Below, one piece after another: positions 15,544 through 22,115 of a stretch of 64,000 nucleotides of DNA. Both the position numbers and the translations under genes were made by a program. Position 1 is the first letter of the stretch. Each line of letters begins with the position of its first letter. The notes below the pieces were generated by a model that searched no databases, was not told the origin of the DNA, and worked only from the letters and a program-made list of their open reading frames with translations. This stretch comes from Archaeoglobaceae archaeon. GTDB taxonomy: Archaea; Halobacteriota; Archaeoglobi; Archaeoglobales; Archaeoglobaceae. The stretch spans positions 62,001 to 126,000 of the forward strand of contig JALVJV010000023.1 of the NCBI GenBank assembly GCA_027028145.1, read 5' to 3'.

Positions 15544-16731
15544 ATGGAAAGGGACGTTGCAGTATTGGGCGTCGGGCAGACGAAATTCGGCTCACATCCG
15601 GATAAAACCCTGCCAGAACTTTTTGCGGAAGCGTTCTTTGAAGCATTCGATTCATCGAACATAGAGCTAAGAGATATCGAGGCGATATACTTCGGAAACT
15701 TCGTCGGAGAAATAACTGACGGAGCGGCAAACTTGGGCGGTTTCATAGCTGATGAAATAGGGCTGAGAGGGATTCCGGCTTATAGATTCGAAGGAGCTTG
15801 CGCATCATCTTCAGTAGCTTTCAGAGATGCATATTTGGCGGTGAAGCACGGTATCTACGATTGCGTTCTCGTCGGCGGGGCGGAGAAGCTCTATTCGGCT
15901 GGGACACCCATCGGAACGAGAGCATTAGCCACAGCTTTGGATTCCGCTTACGAAGTGAATTCCGGCTTGACTTTCCCCGGAGTTTTCGCTCTGATAGCGA
16001 GGTTATACGCGAAAACATATGACATCCCTTTGGAGAAGCTCAGAGAGAAGATCGCGCACGTTTCGGTTAAGAACCATAAATACGGGGCCATGAATCCTAA
16101 AGCTCAGTTCTACAACAAGTTCGGTGATCTGAAGGTCGAAGACGTTCTCAATTCGAGGATGATCTGCTCTCCATTAACGTTATTCGACTGCTGTCCGATG
16201 ACTGACGGGGCTTCGGCTGTAATCATAGCAACGGCAGATTTTGCGAAGGATAGAATTGACGAGCCGATATACGTGCGGGGAGCCGGACAATCCTCTGCCG
16301 GAAGCCTTTTCAGGCAGAAATGGGATGTGGTGAAAGCTTTGCCGAGAAAGAGATCTGCGGAGATGGCTTACAGAGAGGCCGGAATGACGCCGAAGGATAT
16401 AGACGTGGCATTCGTGCACGACTGTTTTACGATCGCTGAGGTTATAGCTACCGAAGCTATGGGATTCTTCGAATACGGAAAGGGTGCTGATGCCGTTGAA
16501 GAAGGGTTGACTTGGGCTGACGGAGAGATTCCCGTAAATCCGGACGGCGGTTTGATCGGCAAGGGTCATCCCGTCGGAGCAACGGGAACAGCCCAGATCT
16601 ATTCGGCAGTGAAACTGCTTAGAGGAGAGCTCGATTTTATCAAGATCGATGCTGAGACGGCAATCACAGATACTTTGGGCGGAGATTTCGGAACTCTTGT
16701 AAACGTAATTCTGAGCGTCCACAGGAGGTGA
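15544..16731 (+). CDS. Thiolase (acetyl-CoA acetyltransferase family)
   Basis: 395 residues with the thiolase plan. The nucleophile Cys is in YRFEGACASSSVAFRDA near residue 86, VHDCFTIAE holds the family His region, and a C-terminal GGLIGKGHPVGATG loop holds the second catalytic His. It condenses or cleaves acyl-CoAs. With the DUF35 protein five bases downstream it forms the typical archaeal thiolase unit, which in other archaea joins HMG-CoA synthase to channel acetoacetyl-CoA into the mevalonate pathway; a beta-oxidation role is equally possible in Archaeoglobales. A TATA-like aatttttatttcc lies about 25 bp upstream of the ATG. Confidence 0.9.
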   Translation: MERDVAVLGVGQTKFGSHPDKTLPELFAEAFFEAFDSSNIELRDIEAIYFGNFVGEITDGAANLGGFIADEIGLRGIPAYRFEGACASSSVAFRDAYLAVKHGIYDCVLVGGAEKLYSAGTPIGTRALATALDSAYEVNSGLTFPGVFALIARLYAKTYDIPLEKLREKIAHVSVKNHKYGAMNPKAQFYNKFGDLKVEDVLNSRMICSPLTLFDCCPMTDGASAVIIATADFAKDRIDEPIYVRGAGQSSAGSLFRQKWDVVKALPRKRSAEMAYREAGMTPKDIDVAFVHDCFTIAEVIATEAMGFFEYGKGADAVEEGLTWADGEIPVNPDGGLIGKGHPVGATGTAQIYSAVKLLRGELDFIKIDAETAITDTLGGDFGTLVNVILSVHRR

Positions 16732-16735
16732 TACC

Positions 16736-17137
16736 GTGTTTAAAGATTTCTTTTCCGCGCTCATGGAAGGAAAGCTGATTGGTGTCAAATGCAAGGACTG
16801 CGAGGAAATAACGTGCCCGCCGAAGTCAACTTGCAACAACTGCGGAAGTAGAAACCTTGAGAGAATCGAGCTCTCCGGCAAAGGGAAGGTAGTGAGTTAC
16901 ACAGCCACATACGTCGCACCATTGGGATACGACGGGGAGGTTCCATACGTGGTTGCGATCGTCGAGCTTGACGAGGGAGCTTGGATCGTTGGAAGACTCG
17001 ACGTCGATGCGGAGAAAGCCGACAAGGAGGATCTTATAGGTAAGAGAGTCGAAGTTTACGGCAAAGAGTTTCCGACGGAGCAGTTCTATCCCGATAAGCA
17101 GAGAAGAGTCGTTCCGATGTTCAGGATTGTGGAATGA
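16736..17137 (+). CDS. Zn-ribbon OB-fold protein (DUF35)
   Basis: 133 residues from a GTG start placed a few bases after GGAGGTGAT, a perfect Shine-Dalgarno. The N-terminal rubredoxin-like zinc ribbon is CKDCEEITCPPKSTCNNCGS (Cys pairs CxxC and CxxC). The C-terminal OB fold contains GKGKVVSYTATYVAPLGYDG and ends with QRRVVPMFRIVE. It is the structural partner of the preceding thiolase and shields CoA intermediates in the archaeal thiolase-HMGCS complex (family knowledge). Confidence 0.9.
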   Translation: MFKDFFSALMEGKLIGVKCKDCEEITCPPKSTCNNCGSRNLERIELSGKGKVVSYTATYVAPLGYDGEVPYVVAIVELDEGAWIVGRLDVDAEKADKEDLIGKRVEVYGKEFPTEQFYPDKQRRVVPMFRIVE

Positions 17138-17171
17138 CAAAATTTTAATATATTTTTGGGCGATCGCGATT

Positions 17172-17429
17172 ATGGACTGTCCTTCGTGCAATTTCAGGGT
17201 TCCTTTGGGAATGGGCAAAGTTGCCGAAATGCTCATGGAAAGATTCAGACTCAACGGCTTTTGCATAACCTCGGAAGGGCTGAGGGTTTTCATGGATCTA
17301 TTCACCGAGCACTTCGGCGAAGTTAACGACGACGATGTTGATGAACTCTGCTCCTTTGTAGAGAAAAACTACGACACCAAGGTTATAGATGTAGATCACG
17401 TTAAAGCGTATTTTGCCGGATTCGAGTAA
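17172..17429 (+). CDS. Small CxxC protein, unknown
   Basis: 85 residues from the ATG at 17172 (MDCPSCNFRVPLGMGKVAEM). The single N-terminal CPSC pair may be half a zinc site or a redox pair. The rest is helical and acidic (GEVNDDDVDELCSFVEKNYD). The family is not recognised. The earlier in-frame start at 17127 overlaps the DUF35 gene and lacks a ribosome-binding site. TATA-like AAATTTTAATATATTTTT lies at 17139-17156, so it probably has its own promoter despite following the thiolase operon. Confidence 0.65.
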   Translation: MDCPSCNFRVPLGMGKVAEMLMERFRLNGFCITSEGLRVFMDLFTEHFGEVNDDDVDELCSFVEKNYDTKVIDVDHVKAYFAGFE

Positions 17430-17496
17430 CCCCAGCAAAAAAACAATTAAATAAATTAAAATTTTAAAATTTAAAATTTTTGATAATTTATCGAAC

Positions 17497-17691
17497 CTAC
17501 TCCACAACTTCGGCAAACGCGTATTTCTTCAAAACTTTCGTGATTCTTATTTTAACAACGTCGTTCAAATTCGTTCCCGGAACAAACACTACGTAGCCCT
17601 TAATTTTTGCTATTCCGTCTCCACCGTTTCCCATAGCCTCAATTCTAACTTCCCTTACATCTCCCACATTTACGGGAGGTTTTCTATCCAA
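17497..17691 (-). CDS. TRAM-domain RNA-binding protein
   Basis: About 64 residues, all of it a single TRAM domain: PPVNVGDVREVRIEAMGNGGDGIAKIKGYVVFVPGTNLNDVVKIRITKV. The TTG at 17691 is preferred because GGAGGT ends seven bases before it; a farther TTG at 17706 would overlap that ribosome-binding site. Single-domain TRAM proteins are abundant archaeal RNA chaperones, proposed to act like bacterial cold-shock proteins. Confidence 0.88.
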   Translation of the reverse strand: MDRKPPVNVGDVREVRIEAMGNGGDGIAKIKGYVVFVPGTNLNDVVKIRITKVLKKYAFAEVVE

Positions 17692-17896
17692 ATTCGGCAC
17701 CTCCAATTTAGTTCCCCACGCTTGATTTCTATATTATATAAATCTTTTGCTCGAAGTTATCGAGTTATCCGAATTAAATACAGCAGTCGGACGGATCAAA
17801 AATTATTTTGATAAATTTATAATAATTAGTAGTTGATTTTAGCTCAATTAATCGTCAATTCGATAATTTTATTAACATCTCATCAGATGATACCGC

Positions 17897-18646
17897 ATGA
17901 GATATTATAGCGCTTCGTTTATATTTGCAGTCGGTGTTGGTCTATTAATTTTAGGTCTTTTCATGATTCTGTTCTTTCAGCTTCATTACGGTTCTGAGCC
18001 GTTTAAAGTAAAGGTAACGTTCACGATCATAGGTGTTGCCGTTCCGATAATAGTTTATGGCTTGAGCCAGATGCTTAGCAGTCGAAGGGGGTCGAAGGTA
18101 ATCGCAACCTTCGGCTTCGCTCTTTCAATTTTAGCCGTCATTTTATTCGATTTTTACTATCCCGAGGAGTGGTATTATCCGAATGTAACCTACGTTGCGA
18201 TAATTTACGCTTTGGGATTGATTACACTTTTCGGAAGTTCATTTGCCGATGCGGTTGAAAGGATCATAGAAAGCTCGAGCAAGACCATAATGAAGGTTAT
18301 CCATCACGAGAGGGTGGAGGAAAAGCCGAAATCAACGGAAGAACTCCCGCCGCTCGAAGCTAAGTTCGCTTTCCCCACGAATGTCGAAGAACCCAAACTC
18401 GAAATTAAGGATATCACGATACCATCAGATTTAAAGCCGGGAAAGGCTTTGGAGAAGTCGAGAGTGGGTAAGATAGTTAAGGTTAAGGATGAGGTCGGTA
18501 AAGAGGCTGAAAAGCTCGTTAGAGTTAAAGAAGGAGAACTTAAGGTTAAGAAGTCCGATTCGGACATTTTGGAGGTTACAAAAGCTTTAAAGTCAATTGA
18601 AGGTAGGATGGGGAAGGAGGATAAAAAGAAGATTTTTGGGGGTTGA
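17897..18646 (+). CDS. Four-TM membrane protein with charged cytoplasmic tail, unknown
   Basis: 249 residues. Four hydrophobic segments lie in the first 125 residues (YSASFIFAVGVGLLILGLF, TFTIIGVAVPIIVYGLSQM, IATFGFALSILAVILFDFYY, TYVAIIYALGLITLFGSSF). They are followed by a Lys/Glu-rich tail of about 120 residues (KSTEELPPLEAKF, VKEGELKVKKSDSD), likely cytoplasmic and partly coiled. The family is not recognised. It ends four bases before the actin-like ATPase gene, so the pair is probably co-translated. A membrane anchor or adaptor for that filament protein is the simplest inference. Confidence 0.78.
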   Translation: MRYYSASFIFAVGVGLLILGLFMILFFQLHYGSEPFKVKVTFTIIGVAVPIIVYGLSQMLSSRRGSKVIATFGFALSILAVILFDFYYPEEWYYPNVTYVAIIYALGLITLFGSSFADAVERIIESSSKTIMKVIHHERVEEKPKSTEELPPLEAKFAFPTNVEEPKLEIKDITIPSDLKPGKALEKSRVGKIVKVKDEVGKEAEKLVRVKEGELKVKKSDSDILEVTKALKSIEGRMGKEDKKKIFGG

Positions 18647-18649
18647 GCT

Positions 18650-19627
18650 ATGGCTAAGGGGCTGGATGTCGGAACTATGAATATTGTTTGTGCGGAGATG
18701 GAGGGAGAAAACGTAGTTTTCGTCCAGCAGAGAAACGCCTTCTTGGAATTGGACTACAGCGACCTTACGAAGATGATGCTCGACAACGCGAACGTTCAGT
18801 ATGTCGTGAAGGGTGATAAGATATACGTGCTCGGCGATGATGCGATGAAATTCGCTACGGTTTTTAGAAAGAGCACGAGGAGACCGATGAAGACCGGAAT
18901 TCTCAGTCCGGAGGAGAAGGAGGCTGTTCCGATAATAAAGCTAATCGTCGAAAAGGTTTTGGGTGAACCGAACTACGAGAACGAAGTGGTCTGCATATCG
19001 TCCCCAGCTAATCCGATCGACTCCGACATCGAAACGACATACCACAGAAAGACCATGGAAGCTTTGGTTAAGAAGTTGGGATACCACCCGTTTACGATCG
19101 ACGAAGGTCTTGCGATCATATATTCGGAGCTTGCCGATAACAGCTTCACGGGAATTGGCATCAGCTTCGGAGCGGGAATGACGAACGTCACTGCAGCTTA
19201 CTTCGCCGCACCGATCGTTTCGTTCAGCATAGCCAGAGGAGGAGATTGGATCGACGAGAATGCGGCGAAGGCAACCGGAACTCCGAAGGAGCAGGTTTGC
19301 GCGATCAAGGAGTCGAACTTCGAGCTGAAGTATGAGGTCGAGCTCGGAAGTGTTGAGGGAGCCTTAGCGATTTACTACGACTACCTGATCACGTATGTAG
19401 TCGAGAATCTGAAGAGGAAGTTGACGGAAGTTACACCTCCGCAAGTAGATTTCCCGGTTGTGTTAGCCGGAGGAACTTCGAAGCCGAGAGGGTTCAAGAG
19501 GGTATTCGAAGAGAAGATTTCACAAGTCGGATTGCCAGTCGATGTTTCCCAGATCAGAATGGCTAAGGATCCGCTCTTCAGCGTCGCAAGAGGTTGTTTG
19601 ATAGCGGCTAAGACGAAAGAGGAGTAG
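18650..19627 (+). CDS. Actin/MreB/Hsp70-superfamily ATPase
   Basis: 325 residues with the actin-fold nucleotide motifs: phosphate-1 GLDVGTMNIVCAE (residues 4-16), phosphate-2 GIGISFGAGMTNVTAAYF (near residue 168) and adenosine motif VVLAGGTSKPRGFKRVF (near residue 272). It is shorter than Hsp70 and lacks the peptide-binding domain. It is closest in layout to archaeal MreB/actin-like proteins. It may polymerise and, with the four-TM neighbour, act at the membrane in shape or division. A poly-T terminator follows at 19633-19646. The exact subfamily is uncertain. Confidence 0.8.
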   Translation: MAKGLDVGTMNIVCAEMEGENVVFVQQRNAFLELDYSDLTKMMLDNANVQYVVKGDKIYVLGDDAMKFATVFRKSTRRPMKTGILSPEEKEAVPIIKLIVEKVLGEPNYENEVVCISSPANPIDSDIETTYHRKTMEALVKKLGYHPFTIDEGLAIIYSELADNSFTGIGISFGAGMTNVTAAYFAAPIVSFSIARGGDWIDENAAKATGTPKEQVCAIKESNFELKYEVELGSVEGALAIYYDYLITYVVENLKRKLTEVTPPQVDFPVVLAGGTSKPRGFKRVFEEKISQVGLPVDVSQIRMAKDPLFSVARGCLIAAKTKEE

Positions 19628-19774
19628 ACGTAATTTTTTATTTTTTACTTCTGCATATGTCAAGGATCCGTTAGGGGAAAGTGGGTTTTTATATATGAGC
19701 TTCTTTTCGCATAAGGTAGCGCGCGTTGTCCTTAGGCATAAGGAATATTAATAACCTCCGTTCAACTTTAGGGC

Positions 19775-20851
19775 GTGAACAGATATAAGAGAAACAACGA
19801 ACAGCCGAGAGTTGGAGAGGTAAGGTATTTGGTGCTCAGACCCTTGGGATACCCCCTAAAGGCAAGCTATCACGAGTATCCGGTAGTAGATAACCCAAGA
19901 GTATTTGAGAAATACGCGAAAGATCAGTGGAAAGGTGAGTATGTTTCGAAGGGCAAGCTTCTGTTCGACTACAGAATGTTTCCCGATTTCGCTTTCGAAG
20001 TCGTAAGTGCAGAGCCGGATGGCATCATTACCGATTCGACTATCATACTCGTCGAAAACCCGACGAGGATCATCGAAACCGAGATAGTTAAGGATGTCAG
20101 ACTTGAGGATGTCGTCGGGCAGGAGGATGCGAAGAGGAAGGTGAAGGTTATTCTGGAATACCTAAAGAACCCTGAGAAGTTCGGAAAGTGGGCGCCCAAG
20201 AACGTTCTGTTCTACGGCCCGCCGGGAACGGGAAAGACCATGACCGCCAAAGCGTTGGCTAACGAGGCTAAGGTTCCCTTCCTTTCGGTTAAATCTACCA
20301 AGCTCATCGGGGAGCACGTAGGAGATGGAGCAAGAAAGATACACGAGCTATACGAGAAGGCAAGGCAAGTCGCTCCTTGCATAGTATTTCTCGATGAGTT
20401 CGATTCGATCGCTTTGGATAGGGGGTATCAGGATCTAAGAGGAGACGTCAGCGAAGTCGTAAACGCCTTGCTTACCGAACTGGACGGAATTCAGAAGAAC
20501 GAGGGAATATGCACGATCGCCGCTACGAACAGAATCGAGATGCTCGACCCTTCGATAAGGAGCAGATTCGAGGAGGAGATCGAGTTCACCTTGCCGAGCT
20601 ACGAAGAGAGACTAAAAATTTTGAAGAACAACCTGAAGGACTTCCCGCTGAAGGTCAAAGCGAACTTGGACGTTGTTGCAAGGAGCACGGAAGGTTTCTC
20701 GGGAAGGGATCTCGTTGAGAAGGTGATCAAGTCCGCTTTGCACAAAGCTATAGCGGATGGAAAGGATGCCATAGAGACCGAAGATCTGCTAAGTGCGGTT
20801 GAGAAGGTAAAAACACCTTCAAGACATCCGCCGAAGCAGATGTTCGTTTAA
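19775..20851 (+). CDS. AAA ATPase of the AMA type
   Basis: 358 residues from a GTG start (MNRYKRNNEQPRVGEVRYLV); TATA-like gaatattaataacc lies about 25 bp before it. The first about 110 residues form a beta-rich N-domain. It is followed by a single AAA module with LEDVVGQEDAKRKVKVILEYL, Walker A GPPGTGKT (near residue 150), Walker B IVFLDEFDS, sensor AATNRIEMLDPSIRSRFEEE and SRH arginines. This matches AMA, the hexameric AAA protein described from Archaeoglobus and methanogens, related to proteasome-activating ATPases but of unresolved function; an unfoldase or chaperone role is likely. The C-terminal KQMFV lacks the HbYX proteasome-docking motif. Confidence 0.85.
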   Translation: MNRYKRNNEQPRVGEVRYLVLRPLGYPLKASYHEYPVVDNPRVFEKYAKDQWKGEYVSKGKLLFDYRMFPDFAFEVVSAEPDGIITDSTIILVENPTRIIETEIVKDVRLEDVVGQEDAKRKVKVILEYLKNPEKFGKWAPKNVLFYGPPGTGKTMTAKALANEAKVPFLSVKSTKLIGEHVGDGARKIHELYEKARQVAPCIVFLDEFDSIALDRGYQDLRGDVSEVVNALLTELDGIQKNEGICTIAATNRIEMLDPSIRSRFEEEIEFTLPSYEERLKILKNNLKDFPLKVKANLDVVARSTEGFSGRDLVEKVIKSALHKAIADGKDAIETEDLLSAVEKVKTPSRHPPKQMFV

Positions 20852-20856
20852 CGTTT

Positions 20857-21177
20857 ATGAAGCTGAGGGGTAGAGGTTTCGTCAATTTGGGAACGGAGAA
20901 GATCTACGAAATTCTGAGAAATCCGAACTTCAGTTTGGCTTTTGCCGAAATTCGTGAGTCTAAGCTTCATCTCCACAGGAGATCTACGGAACTCTACATG
21001 ATATGCGACGGCGAAGGGGTTCTGTTTCTGGGTAAGTCCAAAATCAGGATTCGTAAAGGAGACGTGATTAAGATCCCTCCGAACACACCCCACAAAGTAG
21101 TTTCTGAGGGTTGGGTAAAGCTGTTCGTCGTAAGCTATCCGCCTTGGAACGAGAACGATCACATTCTGCTGGAATGA
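20857..21177 (+). CDS. Cupin-domain protein
   Basis: 106 residues forming one small cupin barrel. Motif 1 is ESKLHLHRRSTELYMICDGEGVLFLG (metal-site His residues in LHLHR plus Glu) and motif 2 is IRKGDVIKIPPNTPHKVVSEGW with the third His. It may be a sugar isomerase-like or sensing cupin; the substrate is unknown. It follows the AMA gene by five bases. Its stop codon directly borders the 3' box of an antisense C/D sRNA. Confidence 0.85.
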   Translation: MKLRGRGFVNLGTEKIYEILRNPNFSLAFAEIRESKLHLHRRSTELYMICDGEGVLFLGKSKIRIRKGDVIKIPPNTPHKVVSEGWVKLFVVSYPPWNENDHILLE

Positions 21178-21233
21178 TCAGCCGACATCCCTGTCATCAT
21201 CTTTTATCAGACCCGATGGGTTTCATCACCCGA
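21175..21233 (-). ncRNA. Box C/D sRNA A
   Basis: Minus strand, all boxes perfect: C GTGATGA (21229-21223), guide aacccatcgggt (12 nt), D' CTGA (21210-21207), 6-nt spacer, C' ATGATGA (21200-21194), guide cagggatgtcgg (12 nt), D CTGA (21181-21178). A TATA-like TTTTTATTC (21253-21261) lies about 28 bp upstream of the C box. Guides are complementary to ACCCGATGGGTT and CCGACATCCCTG; the RNA targets were not identified. Its 3' end touches the stop of the cupin gene. Confidence 0.93.
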
Positions 21234-21263
21234 TCGAGTTTCGATTTAATGAGAATAAAAAGT

Positions 21264-21318
21264 TTATCAGTCCCGCGCACATCATCACCACTCAGCCCGG
21301 GTCGATCTCATCATCCAA
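21264..21318 (-). ncRNA. Box C/D sRNA B
   Basis: Minus strand: C ATGATGA (21314-21308), guide gatcgacccggg (12 nt), D' CTGA (21295-21292), 3-nt spacer, C' GTGATGA (21288-21282), guide tgtgcgcggga (11 nt), D CTGA (21270-21267). A TATA-like TTAAATAA on the minus strand (21339-21347) is about 25 bp before the C box. It is divergent from sRNA C, with which it shares a 36-bp promoter gap. Confidence 0.93.
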
Positions 21319-21348
21319 ACGTTTTTAAGTATCGACGGTTATTTAATC
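21319..21348. promoter_or_regulatory. Overlapping divergent TATA boxes for sRNAs B and C
   Basis: Between the C boxes of sRNA B (minus) and sRNA C (plus) lie GTTTTTAAGT (21320-21329, about 25 bp before the plus C box) and, reading leftward, TTAAATAA (21339-21347, about 25 bp before the minus C box). The spacing is almost symmetric, so transcription of the two RNAs would start past each other's TATA box. Confidence 0.6.
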
Positions 21349-21350
21349 TG

Positions 21351-21404
21351 GCGGATGATGACGTCCGGCCCTCCTGAATAATGAGGAGACGTTTTAGGTC
21401 TGAC
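21351..21404 (+). ncRNA. Box C/D sRNA C
   Basis: Plus strand: C ATGATGA (21355-21361), guide cgtccggccctc (12 nt), D' CTGA (21374-21377), 3-nt spacer, C' ATGAGGA (21381-21387, one mismatch), guide gacgttttaggt (12 nt), D CTGA (21400-21403). Guides are complementary to GAGGGCCGGACG and ACCTAAAACGTC. The next sRNA begins five bases later, so the two may be cut from one precursor. Confidence 0.92.
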
Positions 21405-21462
21405 GCCGATGATGACCTTGCCCTTCTCTGAATCGTGACGATACCCAGGGCACGCTGAGGCA
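21405..21462 (+). ncRNA. Box C/D sRNA D
   Basis: Plus strand: C ATGATGA (21409-21415), guide ccttgcccttct (12 nt), D' CTGA (21428-21431), 3-nt spacer, C' GTGACGA (21435-21441, one mismatch), guide tacccagggcacg (13 nt), D CTGA (21455-21458). No separate TATA box is evident within the preceding RNA, which supports a dicistronic C-D transcript. Guides are complementary to AGAAGGGCAAGG and CGTGCCCTGGGTA. Confidence 0.9.
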
Positions 21463-21496
21463 AAAGCCTTTTATGAAATTTGTCTCAAAATGACTG

Positions 21497-21553
21497 CGCC
21501 CGATGAAGAAAAAACAGTGCTGAACGGTGATGAATTTGCCGATTGCCGAGGGC
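21497..21553 (+). ncRNA. Box C/D sRNA E, with variant outer boxes
   Basis: Plus strand: C-like CCGATGA (21500-21506, two mismatches), guide agaaaaaacagtg (13 nt), perfect D' CTGA (21520-21523), 3-nt spacer, perfect C' GTGATGA (21527-21533), guide atttgccgattg (12 nt), D-like CCGA (21546-21549). Inner boxes are canonical while the outer pair is not, the reverse of the usual trend. TATA-like CTTTTATG (21468-21475) lies about 27 bp upstream, and GC-rich flanks could form a terminal stem. Plausible but less sure than A-D. Confidence 0.6.
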
Positions 21554-21569
21554 TCGATGGTAAAATTTA

Positions 21570-21597
21570 TATCGGTATCGATATATCGGTATCGATA
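21570..21597. promoter_or_regulatory. Tandem 14-bp repeat operator at the padR promoter
   Basis: TATCGGTATCGATA occurs twice with no gap (21570-21583 and 21584-21597), each copy containing the palindrome TATCGATA. It lies between the TATA-like TAAAATTTATA (21561-21571) and the ATG at 21597, so a protein bound here would block transcription start. With no room for a ribosome-binding site, the padR mRNA is probably leaderless. Autoregulation by the PadR protein is the natural reading. Confidence 0.75.
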
Positions 21598-22115
21598 TGG
21601 AAAAGATTCCGCGCGGTGTTCTGAAGTATCTAATTCTAAAGCTGTTGGATGAAAAACCCGATACCGGTTACGGTATAATAGCCAGAATTCGTGAGAAGAC
21701 CGGATTCTGGAAACCGTCAACCGGATCAATCTATCCGCTCCTCGATGGTCTGGTAACCGACGGTTTCGTAGAAAAATGCGAGCTCGACAACAGGTGCGTT
21801 TACAGGCTAACGGAAAAGGGAAAGGAAGCTTTAAAGGAGACGAGCAAAATAAAAACGGAACTGCTCGAAAAGATAAAGAACGCGCACATAGTCTTGGCGA
21901 AGATATTCGACGATCCCGACTTGATGATGGTTGCCGAGAGAATCGACGATAAAATTAAGAGGGGAATCCCCATATGCGCACTGATTCCGCGCGATTTTGT
22001 AGATACCCTCGAAAAACTATACCGATCTAACGTTGATAGAGATGCCGTTCTGGCTATACTCGAAGAAACCAGAAGAAAACTTGAAGATTTACTAAGAGAG
22101 GTCGATGAGAAATGA
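21597..22115 (+). CDS. PadR-family transcription regulator
   Basis: 172 residues. The N-terminal winged helix is the PadR signature, LKYLILKLLDEKPDTGYGIIARIREKTGFWKPSTGSIYPLLDGLVTDGFV, with YRLTEKGKEAL following. The helical C-terminal part (residues 90-172) mediates dimerisation. PadR proteins usually repress a neighbouring exporter and respond to its substrate. Here the ATG of the next gene overlaps the stop (ATGA), and an MFS drug exporter completes the operon, which fits exactly. The tandem repeat over its own promoter is the likely operator. Confidence 0.9.
   Translation: MEKIPRGVLKYLILKLLDEKPDTGYGIIARIREKTGFWKPSTGSIYPLLDGLVTDGFVEKCELDNRCVYRLTEKGKEALKETSKIKTELLEKIKNAHIVLAKIFDDPDLMMVAERIDDKIKRGIPICALIPRDFVDTLEKLYRSNVDRDAVLAILEETRRKLEDLLREVDEK

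Noticed and set aside
19628-19774. Possible small RNA after the TATA-like TTTTTATATATG at about 19686
   Set aside because: The stretch has a weak CCTT/AAGG hairpin but no C/D or H/ACA boxes, and a second TATA-like element explains the AMA promoter.
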